Of a stretch of DNA of 64,000 nt, positions 56,668 through 64,000 are shown piece after piece (position 1 is the stretch's first letter; every line of letters starts with the position of its first letter). Source of the DNA: JALHVH01 sp964585685 (GTDB lineage Bacteria; Acidobacteriota; Aminicenantia; Aminicenantales; Saccharicenantaceae); the NCBI GenBank assembly GCA_964585685.1, contig CAZPEP010000016.1:21562-85561 (forward strand). The letters are read 5' to 3'. The notes beneath the pieces were generated by a model. That model saw only the letters and a program-made list of their open reading frames with translations, was not told the DNA's origin and ran no database searches. Both the position numbers and the translations under genes were made by a program.

Positions 56668-57510
56668 ATGAAAGAAAGCATCGTCTTGGGACTCCTGATC
56701 GCCGTCCTCGGCTCCTGCGCCCCGTCGCACACGAGCTCCGGCCTCCGCTATCCCTGCGCCTGGCCGGGGAGCCCCGGATTTTCGGGGAACATCGACGCGA
56801 GGGGCATCGTCCAACCTTCGGGCATCTGCTTCCACCCGACGCGGAGGACGCTGTTCGTCGTAAGCGACGAGGGCGGGGTTTTCGAGATCCGGACGGACGG
56901 GACGCCGGTGGCGGATTGGCGTGTCCCGGGCGACCTCGAGGGCGTCACGGTCGATCCCTCGACGGGACTTCTCTACGCTGTGGTCGAGGGGGAGGACGTC
57001 ATCCTGGAGTTCGACCCGGCCGCGGGCGCGGTCACGAGGAGATTCCCGGTTGACAGGGCCTTCGGCGGAAACGTGAACTTCCTCGAGAAACGAATGGACC
57101 AATACGACAACGGGATTGAATCGCTGGTGTTCGTCCCCGACGGAAGGCATCCCGAAGGCGGGACGTTTTACGCGGGGAACCAGGAGGACCCTCCGGTCAT
57201 CGTCGAGCTCCGGGTCCCCTTGCGGTCCGCCGGGGCCGGGGAAGCGAAGATCCTGAGGGTCCTGCCTTTCGCCATGGACGACCCGTCCGGCTTGGCATAT
57301 AATCCGGCGGCCGGGACGCTCTCCGTGATCTCCGACGCCGATAATATCTACGCGGAGATCACGATGGAGGGGAAACTCGTCCGGGCGTTCGCGTTCCCCG
57401 GCAACGACCAGGAGGGTTTCGCCCGGGACTCGGACGGGTATCTCTATATCGTCCAGGATTCCGGGGGGATCCTCAAGCTCAGGGACCTGCTGAAAAGGCC
57501 CGGCCTGTAA
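56668..57510 (+). CDS. SdiA-regulated/YjiK-type beta-propeller lipoprotein
   Basis: The 280-residue protein has a lipoprotein signal (LLIAVLGSCAPS) and a six-bladed propeller typical of SdiA-regulated or esterase-like phytase families: PSGICFHPTRRTLFVVSDEGG, DLEGVTVDPSTGLLYAVVEG, GIESLVFVPDGR and NDQEGFARDSDGYLYIVQDSGG. The segments carry the acidic residues used for calcium or phytase-type metals. Whether it is catalytic is unknown. GGGGAAG precedes the ATG. It is convergent with the Npt-like carrier gene. Confidence 0.8.
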   Translation: MKESIVLGLLIAVLGSCAPSHTSSGLRYPCAWPGSPGFSGNIDARGIVQPSGICFHPTRRTLFVVSDEGGVFEIRTDGTPVADWRVPGDLEGVTVDPSTGLLYAVVEGEDVILEFDPAAGAVTRRFPVDRAFGGNVNFLEKRMDQYDNGIESLVFVPDGRHPEGGTFYAGNQEDPPVIVELRVPLRSAGAGEAKILRVLPFAMDDPSGLAYNPAAGTLSVISDADNIYAEITMEGKLVRAFAFPGNDQEGFARDSDGYLYIVQDSGGILKLRDLLKRPGL

Positions 57511-57522
57511 TTCCGGGACTGC

Positions 57523-58899
57523 CTACGATCCGCTCCTGGCCTTTTTCGCCCTGTATTCCTTCAGGATGAGGACGGAAAGTCCGATCCAGACGGCGACCAT
57601 GGCGGCGTTGATGATGGCGTATTGCTCGATGGGGAGCGCGAACCAGGTCGTCCCTATAAATACGGCCAAGGCGGCCAGTGCGTCCCCGCCCCGGACGAAG
57701 AACGTATCGATAGCTGCCTTGGCCTTGTACTTCTCCTCCCGCGGCGTGATAAGGAACAAGGCGGCCCTCGTCGTGTTCATAAGCGAGTAATCCGTGCCGT
57801 TCTCCAGGGCCTTGACCCACTTGACCAGAAGGAGGGAGGCGCCGAACGCAACGTAGCCGTACCCGCCCAAAGCGATGAGCGGCAGGATGAAGAGCGCGCC
57901 GCCGATCCCGATCCACTTAAAGATACGCGAGACGAGGAAGAGCTGGATGACGAGCGCCAGGAGATTGGTCAGAAGCTGATAATCCGCGAAGAACTTGCCG
58001 ATGATCTGCTCCAAGGACAGCCCGCCCGCCGTCCCGGCTGCGATGGCCTGCAGGGCTGCCCGCTTGCTGACGTCGCTGATAATGTATTCGCCCGTCGCAT
58101 TGATGAAATTATAGACGCCGATGAGGAGGGCGATGAAGAGGAGGTAGCGGCTCTTGAAGACCAGCTTGAACCCGCCGCCCCTTTTCAGGGGCTCCTCCTG
58201 GGCCTTCAGCGCGAGCTTTCGCTCCTCGGTGCAATCGGCGGACTTCCTGGCGCAGGCCCGGACCTCCAGGCGGTGGACGCGGATAGAGATAAGGACGGTG
58301 ACGACGAGAAAGGCCGCCGAGACGAGCATCATCCTGTAGACGCCGAGGGGTCCGATCAGCCAGTCGGCGATCTGGGAACCGGAGACGGCCCCGAAGGTGG
58401 CCCCGAACGCGATGAGCGGGAACAGGCGTTTCCCGGCCTCCTCTGTGTAAAGATCGTTGGCGAACCCCCAGAATTGGGCCACGACGAGATAATTGAAAAT
58501 CCCGATCCAGGTGAAGAAGGCGATCCCCATGGGCCGGAGGCCCAGTCCGGCGAGGTGCAGGGCGTAGAAGATGACGAGGTTCGAAGCAAAAAAGAGCGTC
58601 ACCCACGCGATCAGGACGTGACGGGGATGCTTTGAGGCAAGGGCGCTGAACGCCTTGACGATGAAGATGAACAGGATCGCCTGGGCGGCGCCGAGGTAGG
58701 ACTTGATCGCGGCCTCGTTTCCGGACAGGAGGAGAGCATCCCGGACGGGCTTGATGAGGTAATAGGCCAGGAGGAGCAGGTAGATGTTTAGGGCTAGCAG
58801 GAGGGCCTTGCGCGCCTCACCGGGCAGGACCACGGTGAAGAGCCCGAGGAACCTCCCGCAAAGCCCTCGGGACGCCGCGTCCTTCTTCGTTCCATCCAT
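57523..58899 (-). CDS. Npt1/Npt2-type nucleotide carrier-like membrane protein
   Basis: The 458-residue protein has about twelve membrane helices. N-terminal LPGEARKALLLALNIYLLLLA (quoted in part as LPGEARKALLLAL) and YYLIKPVRDALLLS match Npt/TLC carriers; KALENGTDYSLMNTTRAALFL is the loop near the end of the carrier. It has no HEAT tail, unlike its relative at 50993. The ATG is 22 bases after the phosphatase-kinase stop and follows GAGGAGAGCAG, so it is the second gene of that operon. Substrate unproven. Confidence 0.82.
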   Translation of the reverse strand: MDGTKKDAASRGLCGRFLGLFTVVLPGEARKALLLALNIYLLLLAYYLIKPVRDALLLSGNEAAIKSYLGAAQAILFIFIVKAFSALASKHPRHVLIAWVTLFFASNLVIFYALHLAGLGLRPMGIAFFTWIGIFNYLVVAQFWGFANDLYTEEAGKRLFPLIAFGATFGAVSGSQIADWLIGPLGVYRMMLVSAAFLVVTVLISIRVHRLEVRACARKSADCTEERKLALKAQEEPLKRGGGFKLVFKSRYLLFIALLIGVYNFINATGEYIISDVSKRAALQAIAAGTAGGLSLEQIIGKFFADYQLLTNLLALVIQLFLVSRIFKWIGIGGALFILPLIALGGYGYVAFGASLLLVKWVKALENGTDYSLMNTTRAALFLITPREEKYKAKAAIDTFFVRGGDALAALAVFIGTTWFALPIEQYAIINAAMVAVWIGLSVLILKEYRAKKARSGS

Positions 58900-58921
58900 T
58901 CTGCTCTCCTCAGGCTCCGAA

Positions 58922-60730
58922 TTATTCCAGGAGCCTGATGATCGCGGCCTTTCTTTGGACCAGGGACTGGACCTCCTCCTTGGTGAGATAACGGGCCAGG
59001 CGCGCCCCGAGCTTAGCGTCGTCGAGGCCCCGGAGCTTCGCGAGGAGACCGTCGGGGACCGGTCCCGGAACGCAGCTCGGCCGGGGTTCGGGGGAGAGGC
59101 CGAAGGCCTCGGAGAAATCCACTCTGTGGACGATCCAAGTCCCGGTCCCGGTCTCGACGAGCGTGTCCTCGAGGTTCTCGCAGGCGTCGTCCACGAGGAG
59201 GGCGAAAATTTTGACGGTCTCCAGCCTGTCGCGGAACACCGCGGGATCGGGGGGTTCGAGGCCTCTGGCCCGGCGGGCGGTTTCCGGCAGGGCGCCTTCG
59301 ACGAGTAGCTGGAGCGAGCCCTTGACCCCGCCGATCTCCCGCTCGACGACCGCGGGCACGATGTCCAGTCCGAGCTCCCGGGCGACCTCGTAGGCCGCGA
59401 GTTCGTACATGTAGCTGTCGGGGAGGGCTGCGGGCCGCCGTCGGTCGACGTACTTGAAGATCGCCTTCCTCAAATCCACGCCTTCGGCTAGGACGACGGT
59501 CCATGGTTCCGTCCGCCCGCGCTGGGCGCCGCGGAAAATGTCCCCGACCAGGGCGGTCCGGAGGAACTCTTCCATGTCCGGCGGCCCCGGGAGGCTTGTG
59601 CTCGACGGGGGCGTTGCGCCCGACCCCTTTTCCACCCCGTTGGATTCTCCCCAGAGGACGAAATTCCCCTGCTCGATGACCAGGGCGGAGTTGGCCCCGC
59701 CGTAAAAGAGGGAGATGCCCGTGTCGATGGCCCAGAGCCTGCCCTCGAAGCGGCTCATGAAGAGGGGCGAAATAATGGGGCTCATGCCGTCGTCGTGATA
59801 ATACGTGTGCGCGATGACCATGGACCGGGCACCCAGGTTCTCCAAAATGCGCCCAAAGTCGCCCCGGATCTCCCCCTCGTCGCGCGTCGCGAGGTCCCTG
59901 TACCAGAGAGGGCTTTTCGCGTCGTAGACGATCTTAGGCTCGAACGACTTCCCGTCGAGCATGAGGATCCTCGCACGTCCCATGAAGAACGTCAGCTCCT
60001 TGCGGAGGAGATCGTTGATGGTCCCGAGCTTACGGGTTGAATATTCCTCGCTGATGCCACCGTGGACGAACACCGTGTCGTTGATGCGGATGACGGCGTT
60101 CTTCTCGAGCAGCCACTTGCCGTATACCTCATTGAACCCCGTGAAGTAGGCCTGCTGGCCGCCGGCCGTTCTCATCAGCTTCAGCCAATGCTCGCGAAGC
60201 TTCGTTTTCAGTTCGGCGTCGACCGCGATGTCCTCGCGCCTGCGGGTCAACGGGGCCTGCAGGCTCTTAAGGAACTCCTGTTCCCGGTAGCGCCGGTAGA
60301 TCCGGGGAAGGAAGGCGACGAACTGCTCGACGGTGACGTAGTCGGGATAGTCGAAGGCGAGCCCGGTGACGTTGAGTTCCTCGTGGTTGCCGAGAAGGAC
60401 GTGGACCATGCCGCCCGCCCGCCCGGCCTCTCGCTCCAGGCGCCGCAGTAGGTCGAAGATCTCTTTTGCCTGGGGGCCGCGATCGAGGACGTCTCCGGTC
60501 TGGACGAGGTGGGCTTTCCCGGCGGCCCAGGCGAGCCGCTCGTCCACGATCCCCGTACCCTTGAGGATCTTGACGAAGTCTCCATAATCGCCATGCAGGT
60601 CGCCCACGGCGACGATCCGGTCGACCCCGGTCCAGACGCAGGGAAGCTCTTCGGCCTGGAGGCCGAAGACGAGAAAGAGGAGGATCGGCCCGGCGAGGAG
60701 AATCCGCGGGCGGAAAACCGGTGTTCGCAT
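58922..60730 (-). CDS. Exported calcineurin-like phosphatase fused to a degenerate kinase-fold domain
   Basis: The 602-residue protein has a signal peptide (residues 1 to about 26). Residues about 35-370 are a calcineurin-like metallophosphatase of the PPP/Shewanella type: GDLHGDYGDF, GDVLDRGPQ, LGNHEELN, and the late HTYYHDDGM and WAIDTGISL. Residues about 385-602 match the kinase-fold protein at 55611: Lys in AIFKYVD, Glu in YELAAYEVARELG, GSLQLLVEG. The catalytic loop NEDRHTN is replaced by VDDACENLED, but the Asp in RVDFSEAF remains, so phosphotransfer is unlikely. It opens the operon that contains the carrier at 57523. Confidence 0.78.
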   Translation of the reverse strand: MRTPVFRPRILLAGPILLFLVFGLQAEELPCVWTGVDRIVAVGDLHGDYGDFVKILKGTGIVDERLAWAAGKAHLVQTGDVLDRGPQAKEIFDLLRRLEREAGRAGGMVHVLLGNHEELNVTGLAFDYPDYVTVEQFVAFLPRIYRRYREQEFLKSLQAPLTRRREDIAVDAELKTKLREHWLKLMRTAGGQQAYFTGFNEVYGKWLLEKNAVIRINDTVFVHGGISEEYSTRKLGTINDLLRKELTFFMGRARILMLDGKSFEPKIVYDAKSPLWYRDLATRDEGEIRGDFGRILENLGARSMVIAHTYYHDDGMSPIISPLFMSRFEGRLWAIDTGISLFYGGANSALVIEQGNFVLWGESNGVEKGSGATPPSSTSLPGPPDMEEFLRTALVGDIFRGAQRGRTEPWTVVLAEGVDLRKAIFKYVDRRRPAALPDSYMYELAAYEVARELGLDIVPAVVEREIGGVKGSLQLLVEGALPETARRARGLEPPDPAVFRDRLETVKIFALLVDDACENLEDTLVETGTGTWIVHRVDFSEAFGLSPEPRPSCVPGPVPDGLLAKLRGLDDAKLGARLARYLTKEEVQSLVQRKAAIIRLLE

Positions 60731-60749
60731 GTTCGGTCGACCCCATAAA

Positions 60750-60778
60750 ACTATATAATGAACCTCCCTTCGAATCAA
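60750..60778 (-). promoter_or_regulatory. Promoter of the phosphatase-carrier operon
   Basis: On the minus strand TTGATT, 17 bases, TATAGT. Predicted start near 60743, 13 bases before the ATG; no clear ribosome site. Confidence 0.55.
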
Positions 60779-60842
60779 GGGGAGATGGCTCTTGACACCC
60801 GGTAACAGAAGTGATGATGGGGGGGCCGTCAGCTTTCTCGTA

Positions 60843-60870
60843 TTGAATAAATCCCCCACTTGACTAGAAT
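60843..60870 (+). promoter_or_regulatory. Promoter of the NamZ-like gene
   Basis: TTGAAT, 16 bases, TAGAAT, ending 22 bases before the ATG. Confidence 0.5.
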
Positions 60871-60891
60871 GGGAGGTGAAAGGCGGCCGTC

Positions 60892-62235
60892 ATGCAGAAA
60901 CCGGGTTTAGTTTTCTCCGGCACGCTCATCATCGCCCTGATCCTCGTCTCGGGGCCCTGGGCTTGCGCTGCGAAACAGGAGCCGCCTGCGCCTTCCGCGG
61001 CGGCGTCCGCGCTCCCGCCGACGAAGCTCGGCGTCGACGTTTTCTTCGAGAAACACCTCGACCTCGTCCGGGGCAAGAGGGTCGGGCTCATCACCAACCC
61101 GTCCGGCATCAACGGTCGGCTGGAGTTGTCGGCGGACCTGTTCGCGAGGTCGACCGGGTTCAAACTCGTCGCCCTCTATGGTCCGGAGCACGGCGTCCGC
61201 GGGGACGCCCAGGCCGGAGAATACGTGCCTTATTACTTAGACAATAAATACGGCATCCCCGTCTTCAGCCTCTACGGCCAGTCCATGAAGCCGGACCCCG
61301 GGATGCTCCGGAACATAGACGAATACATGCGCTCGTTCGACACCAGGGCCGAGGGGAAGGCCCCGGAGGTCTCGATGGTCAAGGACCTCGATGTCATGAT
61401 CTACGACATCCAGGATGTGGGGTCGAGGGTTTACACTTACATCTCGACCATGGCCTACGCCCTGCAGGCCTGCGCCGAGAACGGGATCGAATTCATCCTC
61501 CTCGACCGACCGAACCCCATCGACGGCGTCGACATCGAGGGCACCATTCTCGATTATCCCGCGGCGAGTTCACCGGTCGGTCTCTACCCCATCCCCGCGC
61601 GGCACGGCATGACGCTCGGCGAATTGGCCAGCCTGTTCAATGACAAGTTCCTGCCGGTGAAAGCGAAGCTGACCGTCATCCCGATGGAGGGCTGGAAGAG
61701 GAGTCTGTGGTATGACGAGACGGGTCTGCCGTGGGCCTTCCCGTCGCCCAACATGCCGACCCTGGATACTGCAACCGTGTATCCCGGGCTTGTCTACCTC
61801 GAGGGGACCAACGTCTCGGAGGGGCGGGGGACGACGCGGCCCTTCGAACTGTTCGGCGCGCCCTGGATCGATGGAGCCGCGCTGACGAAGACGCTCAACG
61901 CCCTCCTCCTGCCTGGGGTCGTGTTCCGTGAAGCGTGGTTCACACCGACGTTCTCAAAGTTCCAGGGGACGCTGTGCGGCGGCGCCCAGGTCCACGTGAC
62001 AGACCGGGCCGCGTTCCGGTCGGTCGCGACCCTGCTATATATCGTCAAGGCCTTGCGCGACGCGTATCCGGCGGAGTTCAAGTTCCATTCGGACTATTTC
62101 GACAAGGTCATGGGCGGTACTTGTGTGCGCAACGCCTTAGAGAAGGGGACAAGCGTCGTCGACATTCTGGCCGGGCTGGAACCCGGCCTCGAGGAATTCC
62201 GCGCGCTCCGTAAGCCCTACCTTCTTTACGACTGA
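60892..62235 (+). CDS. namZ: Exo-beta-N-acetylmuramidase NamZ (DUF1343) family protein
   Basis: The 447-residue protein has a signal peptide with a possible lipobox (GPWACAAK). The DUF1343 domain starts GVDVFFEKHLDLVRGKRVGL and shows ALYGPEHGVRGDAQAG, YDIQDVGSRVYTYI, DRPNPIDGVDIEG and ARHGMTLGELA. NamZ removes N-acetylmuramic acid from muropeptide ends, so it would act in cell-wall recycling at the outer face or periplasm. AAAGGCGGCCGTC precedes the ATG. A glutamine synthetase gene follows behind its own promoter. Confidence 0.9.
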   Translation: MQKPGLVFSGTLIIALILVSGPWACAAKQEPPAPSAAASALPPTKLGVDVFFEKHLDLVRGKRVGLITNPSGINGRLELSADLFARSTGFKLVALYGPEHGVRGDAQAGEYVPYYLDNKYGIPVFSLYGQSMKPDPGMLRNIDEYMRSFDTRAEGKAPEVSMVKDLDVMIYDIQDVGSRVYTYISTMAYALQACAENGIEFILLDRPNPIDGVDIEGTILDYPAASSPVGLYPIPARHGMTLGELASLFNDKFLPVKAKLTVIPMEGWKRSLWYDETGLPWAFPSPNMPTLDTATVYPGLVYLEGTNVSEGRGTTRPFELFGAPWIDGAALTKTLNALLLPGVVFREAWFTPTFSKFQGTLCGGAQVHVTDRAAFRSVATLLYIVKALRDAYPAEFKFHSDYFDKVMGGTCVRNALEKGTSVVDILAGLEPGLEEFRALRKPYLLYD

Positions 62236-62259
62236 GCGGGCTCGGCGCCCCCCCGGGGA

Positions 62260-62288
62260 TTGAAAGAGGGGCTTCTTTTCGTTACAAT
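62260..62288 (+). promoter_or_regulatory. Promoter of the glutamine synthetase-like gene
   Basis: TTGAAA, 17 bases, TACAAT. Predicted start near 62295, leaving about 38 bases of leader. Confidence 0.65.
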
Positions 62289-62332
62289 AGGCCCCTTTCC
62301 GGCGGGTCGACGTGATCAAGGAGAGACGCAGA

Positions 62333-63904
62333 ATGGGAACATCATCTTTCGACTACGCTCTGGCGAACCCGGTATCCGCTTTTCTCGACAAGCCCGCCGC
62401 CGATTTTCTGAGGGCCGACATGCTGAGGGTCATCGCGGAAAAGGGCATCGAACGGATCACCTTCCACTACACCGCCATCGACGGTAAGCTCAAGGAGCTC
62501 ATTCTCCCCGTCACGTCGGCGCGCTCTGCCGAGCTCATCCTGGCGGAAGGGGAGCGGGTGGACGGCTCGTCGCTGTTCAAGGGCATGGTGGACATGGGAT
62601 CGTCCGACCTGTACGTCGTCCCCGTCTACCGGACGGCGTTCCTCAACCCCTTCGACCCCGGGAGCCTGGATTTCGTATGCCGCTATCTCGCCCGCGACGG
62701 CGCCCCGGCTCCCTTTGCCCCCGACAATATCCTCGCCCGGGCCTGCGAGCTGTTCCGGAAGACCTCGGGGCTCGAGATAAGCGCGTTGGGCGAATTGGAG
62801 TTCTATCTCCTGAGCGACCCCGGCCCGCGGACCTATCCGGTCCAGAAGCAGAGGGGCTATCACGGCTCGGCACCCTACCTTCGGAGCGGCCCCGTCTTGG
62901 ACGAGATCGTCCGCGAGATCTCCCGGATCACGGGCGCCGTGAAGTACGCTCACGGCGAGGTTGGGTTCGTCGAGAGCGTCCACAGCGATCTGGAAGAGAT
63001 CCGGGGCAAGCGGGCAGAACAGCTCGAGGTCGAGTTCCTGCCCCGGCCCGTCGAGGAAATGGGGGACGACCTCATCATCGGCCGGTGGCTTATCCGGAAC
63101 ATCGCCTTCCGGCGCGGAATGGTGGCGACCTTCACCCCGAAACTCGAGGAGGGGATCGCGGGCAACGGTCTCCATTTCCACATGGAGCTCCACAGGGATG
63201 GCCGGAGCGTTATGGCCGGGCCAGACGGGAAACTCGCGGACGAGGCGCGCCGGCTCATCGGTGGGCTCTGCGAATACGCGGACTCCCTCACGGCCTTCGG
63301 GAATACAGTATCTTCCGCCTACCTCAGGCTCGTCCCGAACCAGGAGGCTCCCACGTGCATCTGCTGGAGCGACCTCAACCGGAGCGCCCTCATCCGCGTC
63401 CCCCTGGGCTGGACCGGCGTCTCCGGCCTGGCCCGCAAGGTCAACCCCGCCGAGACCTCCGATTTCGTCGACGAGCGCGGCGGCCGGCAGACCATCGAGC
63501 TCCGCAGCCCCGACGGCAGCGCCAACGTCCACCTAACGCTGGCCGGGATCGCCATGGCTGCCAACTGGGCCTTCCGCGGCGACCTGACCCTGTTCAAGGA
63601 CTACGGCCCCCTCGAGCTCGCCGACGACCTCTACGTCAAGGGCAACATCTTCGCCGACAAGGAGCTCCTCAAGCGCCTGCCGGTCCTGCCGCCGAGCTGC
63701 GTCGAGTCGAGCCGGGTCCTCCTCCAGAAACGAGCCCATTACGAGCGCGACGGCGTCTTCCCCCCGGCCGTCATCGACTATGTCGCGGGGATGCTCCAGG
63801 CCGAGAACGACGAGTTCATGAACAAGAAGCTCACGGACCTGCCGGCCCACGACCGGCTCCACGAGATCCGCAAGATCATGCACAAGGACCTGCACAAGCA
63901 CTGA
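62333..63904 (+). CDS. Glutamine synthetase family protein
   Basis: The 523-residue protein has the beta-grasp domain (FHYTAIDGKLKELILP, RVDGSSLFKGM) and the catalytic domain: metal Glu in ALGELEFYLL, AGNGLHFHMEL in place of NGSGMHxH, and LRLVPNQEAPTCICWSDLNRSALIRVP. The ESDM metal-loop is GSSDL here. It may be a true glutamine synthetase or a gamma-glutamyl ligase relative. The ATG at 62333 follows AAGGAGAG; GTG at 62312 would add seven residues. Two bases after its stop lies a URO-D-type gene. Confidence 0.83.
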   Translation: MGTSSFDYALANPVSAFLDKPAADFLRADMLRVIAEKGIERITFHYTAIDGKLKELILPVTSARSAELILAEGERVDGSSLFKGMVDMGSSDLYVVPVYRTAFLNPFDPGSLDFVCRYLARDGAPAPFAPDNILARACELFRKTSGLEISALGELEFYLLSDPGPRTYPVQKQRGYHGSAPYLRSGPVLDEIVREISRITGAVKYAHGEVGFVESVHSDLEEIRGKRAEQLEVEFLPRPVEEMGDDLIIGRWLIRNIAFRRGMVATFTPKLEEGIAGNGLHFHMELHRDGRSVMAGPDGKLADEARRLIGGLCEYADSLTAFGNTVSSAYLRLVPNQEAPTCICWSDLNRSALIRVPLGWTGVSGLARKVNPAETSDFVDERGGRQTIELRSPDGSANVHLTLAGIAMAANWAFRGDLTLFKDYGPLELADDLYVKGNIFADKELLKRLPVLPPSCVESSRVLLQKRAHYERDGVFPPAVIDYVAGMLQAENDEFMNKKLTDLPAHDRLHEIRKIMHKDLHKH

Positions 63905-63905
63905 G

Positions 63906-64000
63906 ATGACCTCCGGCGCCATGACGTCCCGGGAACGCTGGCTCGCCCTCTTCGCCGGCGAAAAGCCCGACCGAATTCCCCTCGACTACTGGGCGACGCC
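63906..64000 (+). CDS. URO-D / corrinoid methyltransferase family protein, N-terminal part
   Basis: Only the first 31 residues are seen. MTSRERWLALFAGEKPDRIPLDYW matches the N terminus of uroporphyrinogen decarboxylase-like methyltransferases (in this stretch, the GEKPDRIPLD part is diagnostic). ATG at 63906 or 63921. The gene runs off the right edge and is likely co-transcribed with the glutamine synthetase-like gene. The family ranges from heme synthesis to methyl transfer from methylamines, so no function is assigned. Confidence 0.65.
   Translation, partial: MTSGAMTSRERWLALFAGEKPDRIPLDYWAT

Overview
The window is GC-rich, densely packed bacterial chromosome. No gene-free stretch exceeds about 300 bases and there are no rRNA genes. 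ADP-heptose and heptosyltransferase genes (37.4-39.9 kb) imply a Gram-negative-type envelope. The lipoprotein sulfatase-like proteins, bactofilin, DUF4097 and CsgG-like proteins, Npt1/Npt2-like carriers and a tungsten/molybdenum aldehyde:ferredoxin oxidoreductase fit an anaerobic member of the Acidobacteriota / Candidatus Aminicenantes neighbourhood. That placement is inference from gene content; no marker gene was compared.

Layout. 0-9.5 kb is a molybdenum/tungsten cofactor block: the end of a molybdate/tungstate ABC ATPase, moeA, moaA, moaC, a MOSC protein, mogA/moaB and a MobB-ThiF fusion, then ppnP. A convergent operon follows with an AOR-type oxidoreductase, a MoaD/ThiS-like carrier ending in Gly-Gly and an aldehyde dehydrogenase. 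9.7-14.9 kb has an APC permease, a PspC protein, a degenerate deoxynucleoside kinase and panB-panC-panD. 14.9-27.7 kb is mostly housekeeping on the minus strand: guaB, secA, alr, a sulfatase-like lipoprotein, uvrB-uvrC, a CsgG-like protein and a bactofilin. 28-30 kb has tRNA-Gly, lipM and an unknown gene. 30-36 kb holds two head-to-head ECF sigma factor operons, one with a DUF4097 surface protein and one with an HtrA-like protein that lacks two triad residues. 36-40 kb has trmH and the ADP-heptose operon, followed by tRNA-Leu.

40.1-46.0 kb is visibly more AT-rich and looks acquired: a zinc-less alcohol dehydrogenase, a large secreted proline-rich protein, an XRE regulator with its membrane partner, and a secreted HEXXH protein. 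The last sits behind a 20-codon leader ORF that repeats the first codons of the downstream aldo/keto reductase gene. 46-50.6 kb has that reductase, HU, a second sulfatase-like lipoprotein, a DUF5009 acyltransferase and a tautomerase.

50.6-60.7 kb is the most unusual region. A full partner-switching set (STAS antagonist, FHA-GAF-PP2C phosphatase, RsbW-like ATPase) is co-transcribed with a nucleotide-carrier-like membrane protein carrying a HEAT tail. Next to it lie an exported kinase-fold protein and a second operon in which a calcineurin-like phosphatase is fused to a decayed copy of the same kinase fold, followed by a second Npt-like carrier. Together these suggest exported phosphotransfer chemistry linked to nucleotide carriers. 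The window closes with a NamZ-like muramidase, a glutamine synthetase family protein and the start of a URO-D family gene.

Two themes recur. Several proteins keep their fold but have lost catalytic residues (deoxynucleoside kinase, HtrA, kinase fold, aldo/keto reductase). Several genes appear leaderless, with a -10 box placed so that transcription would begin at the start codon.
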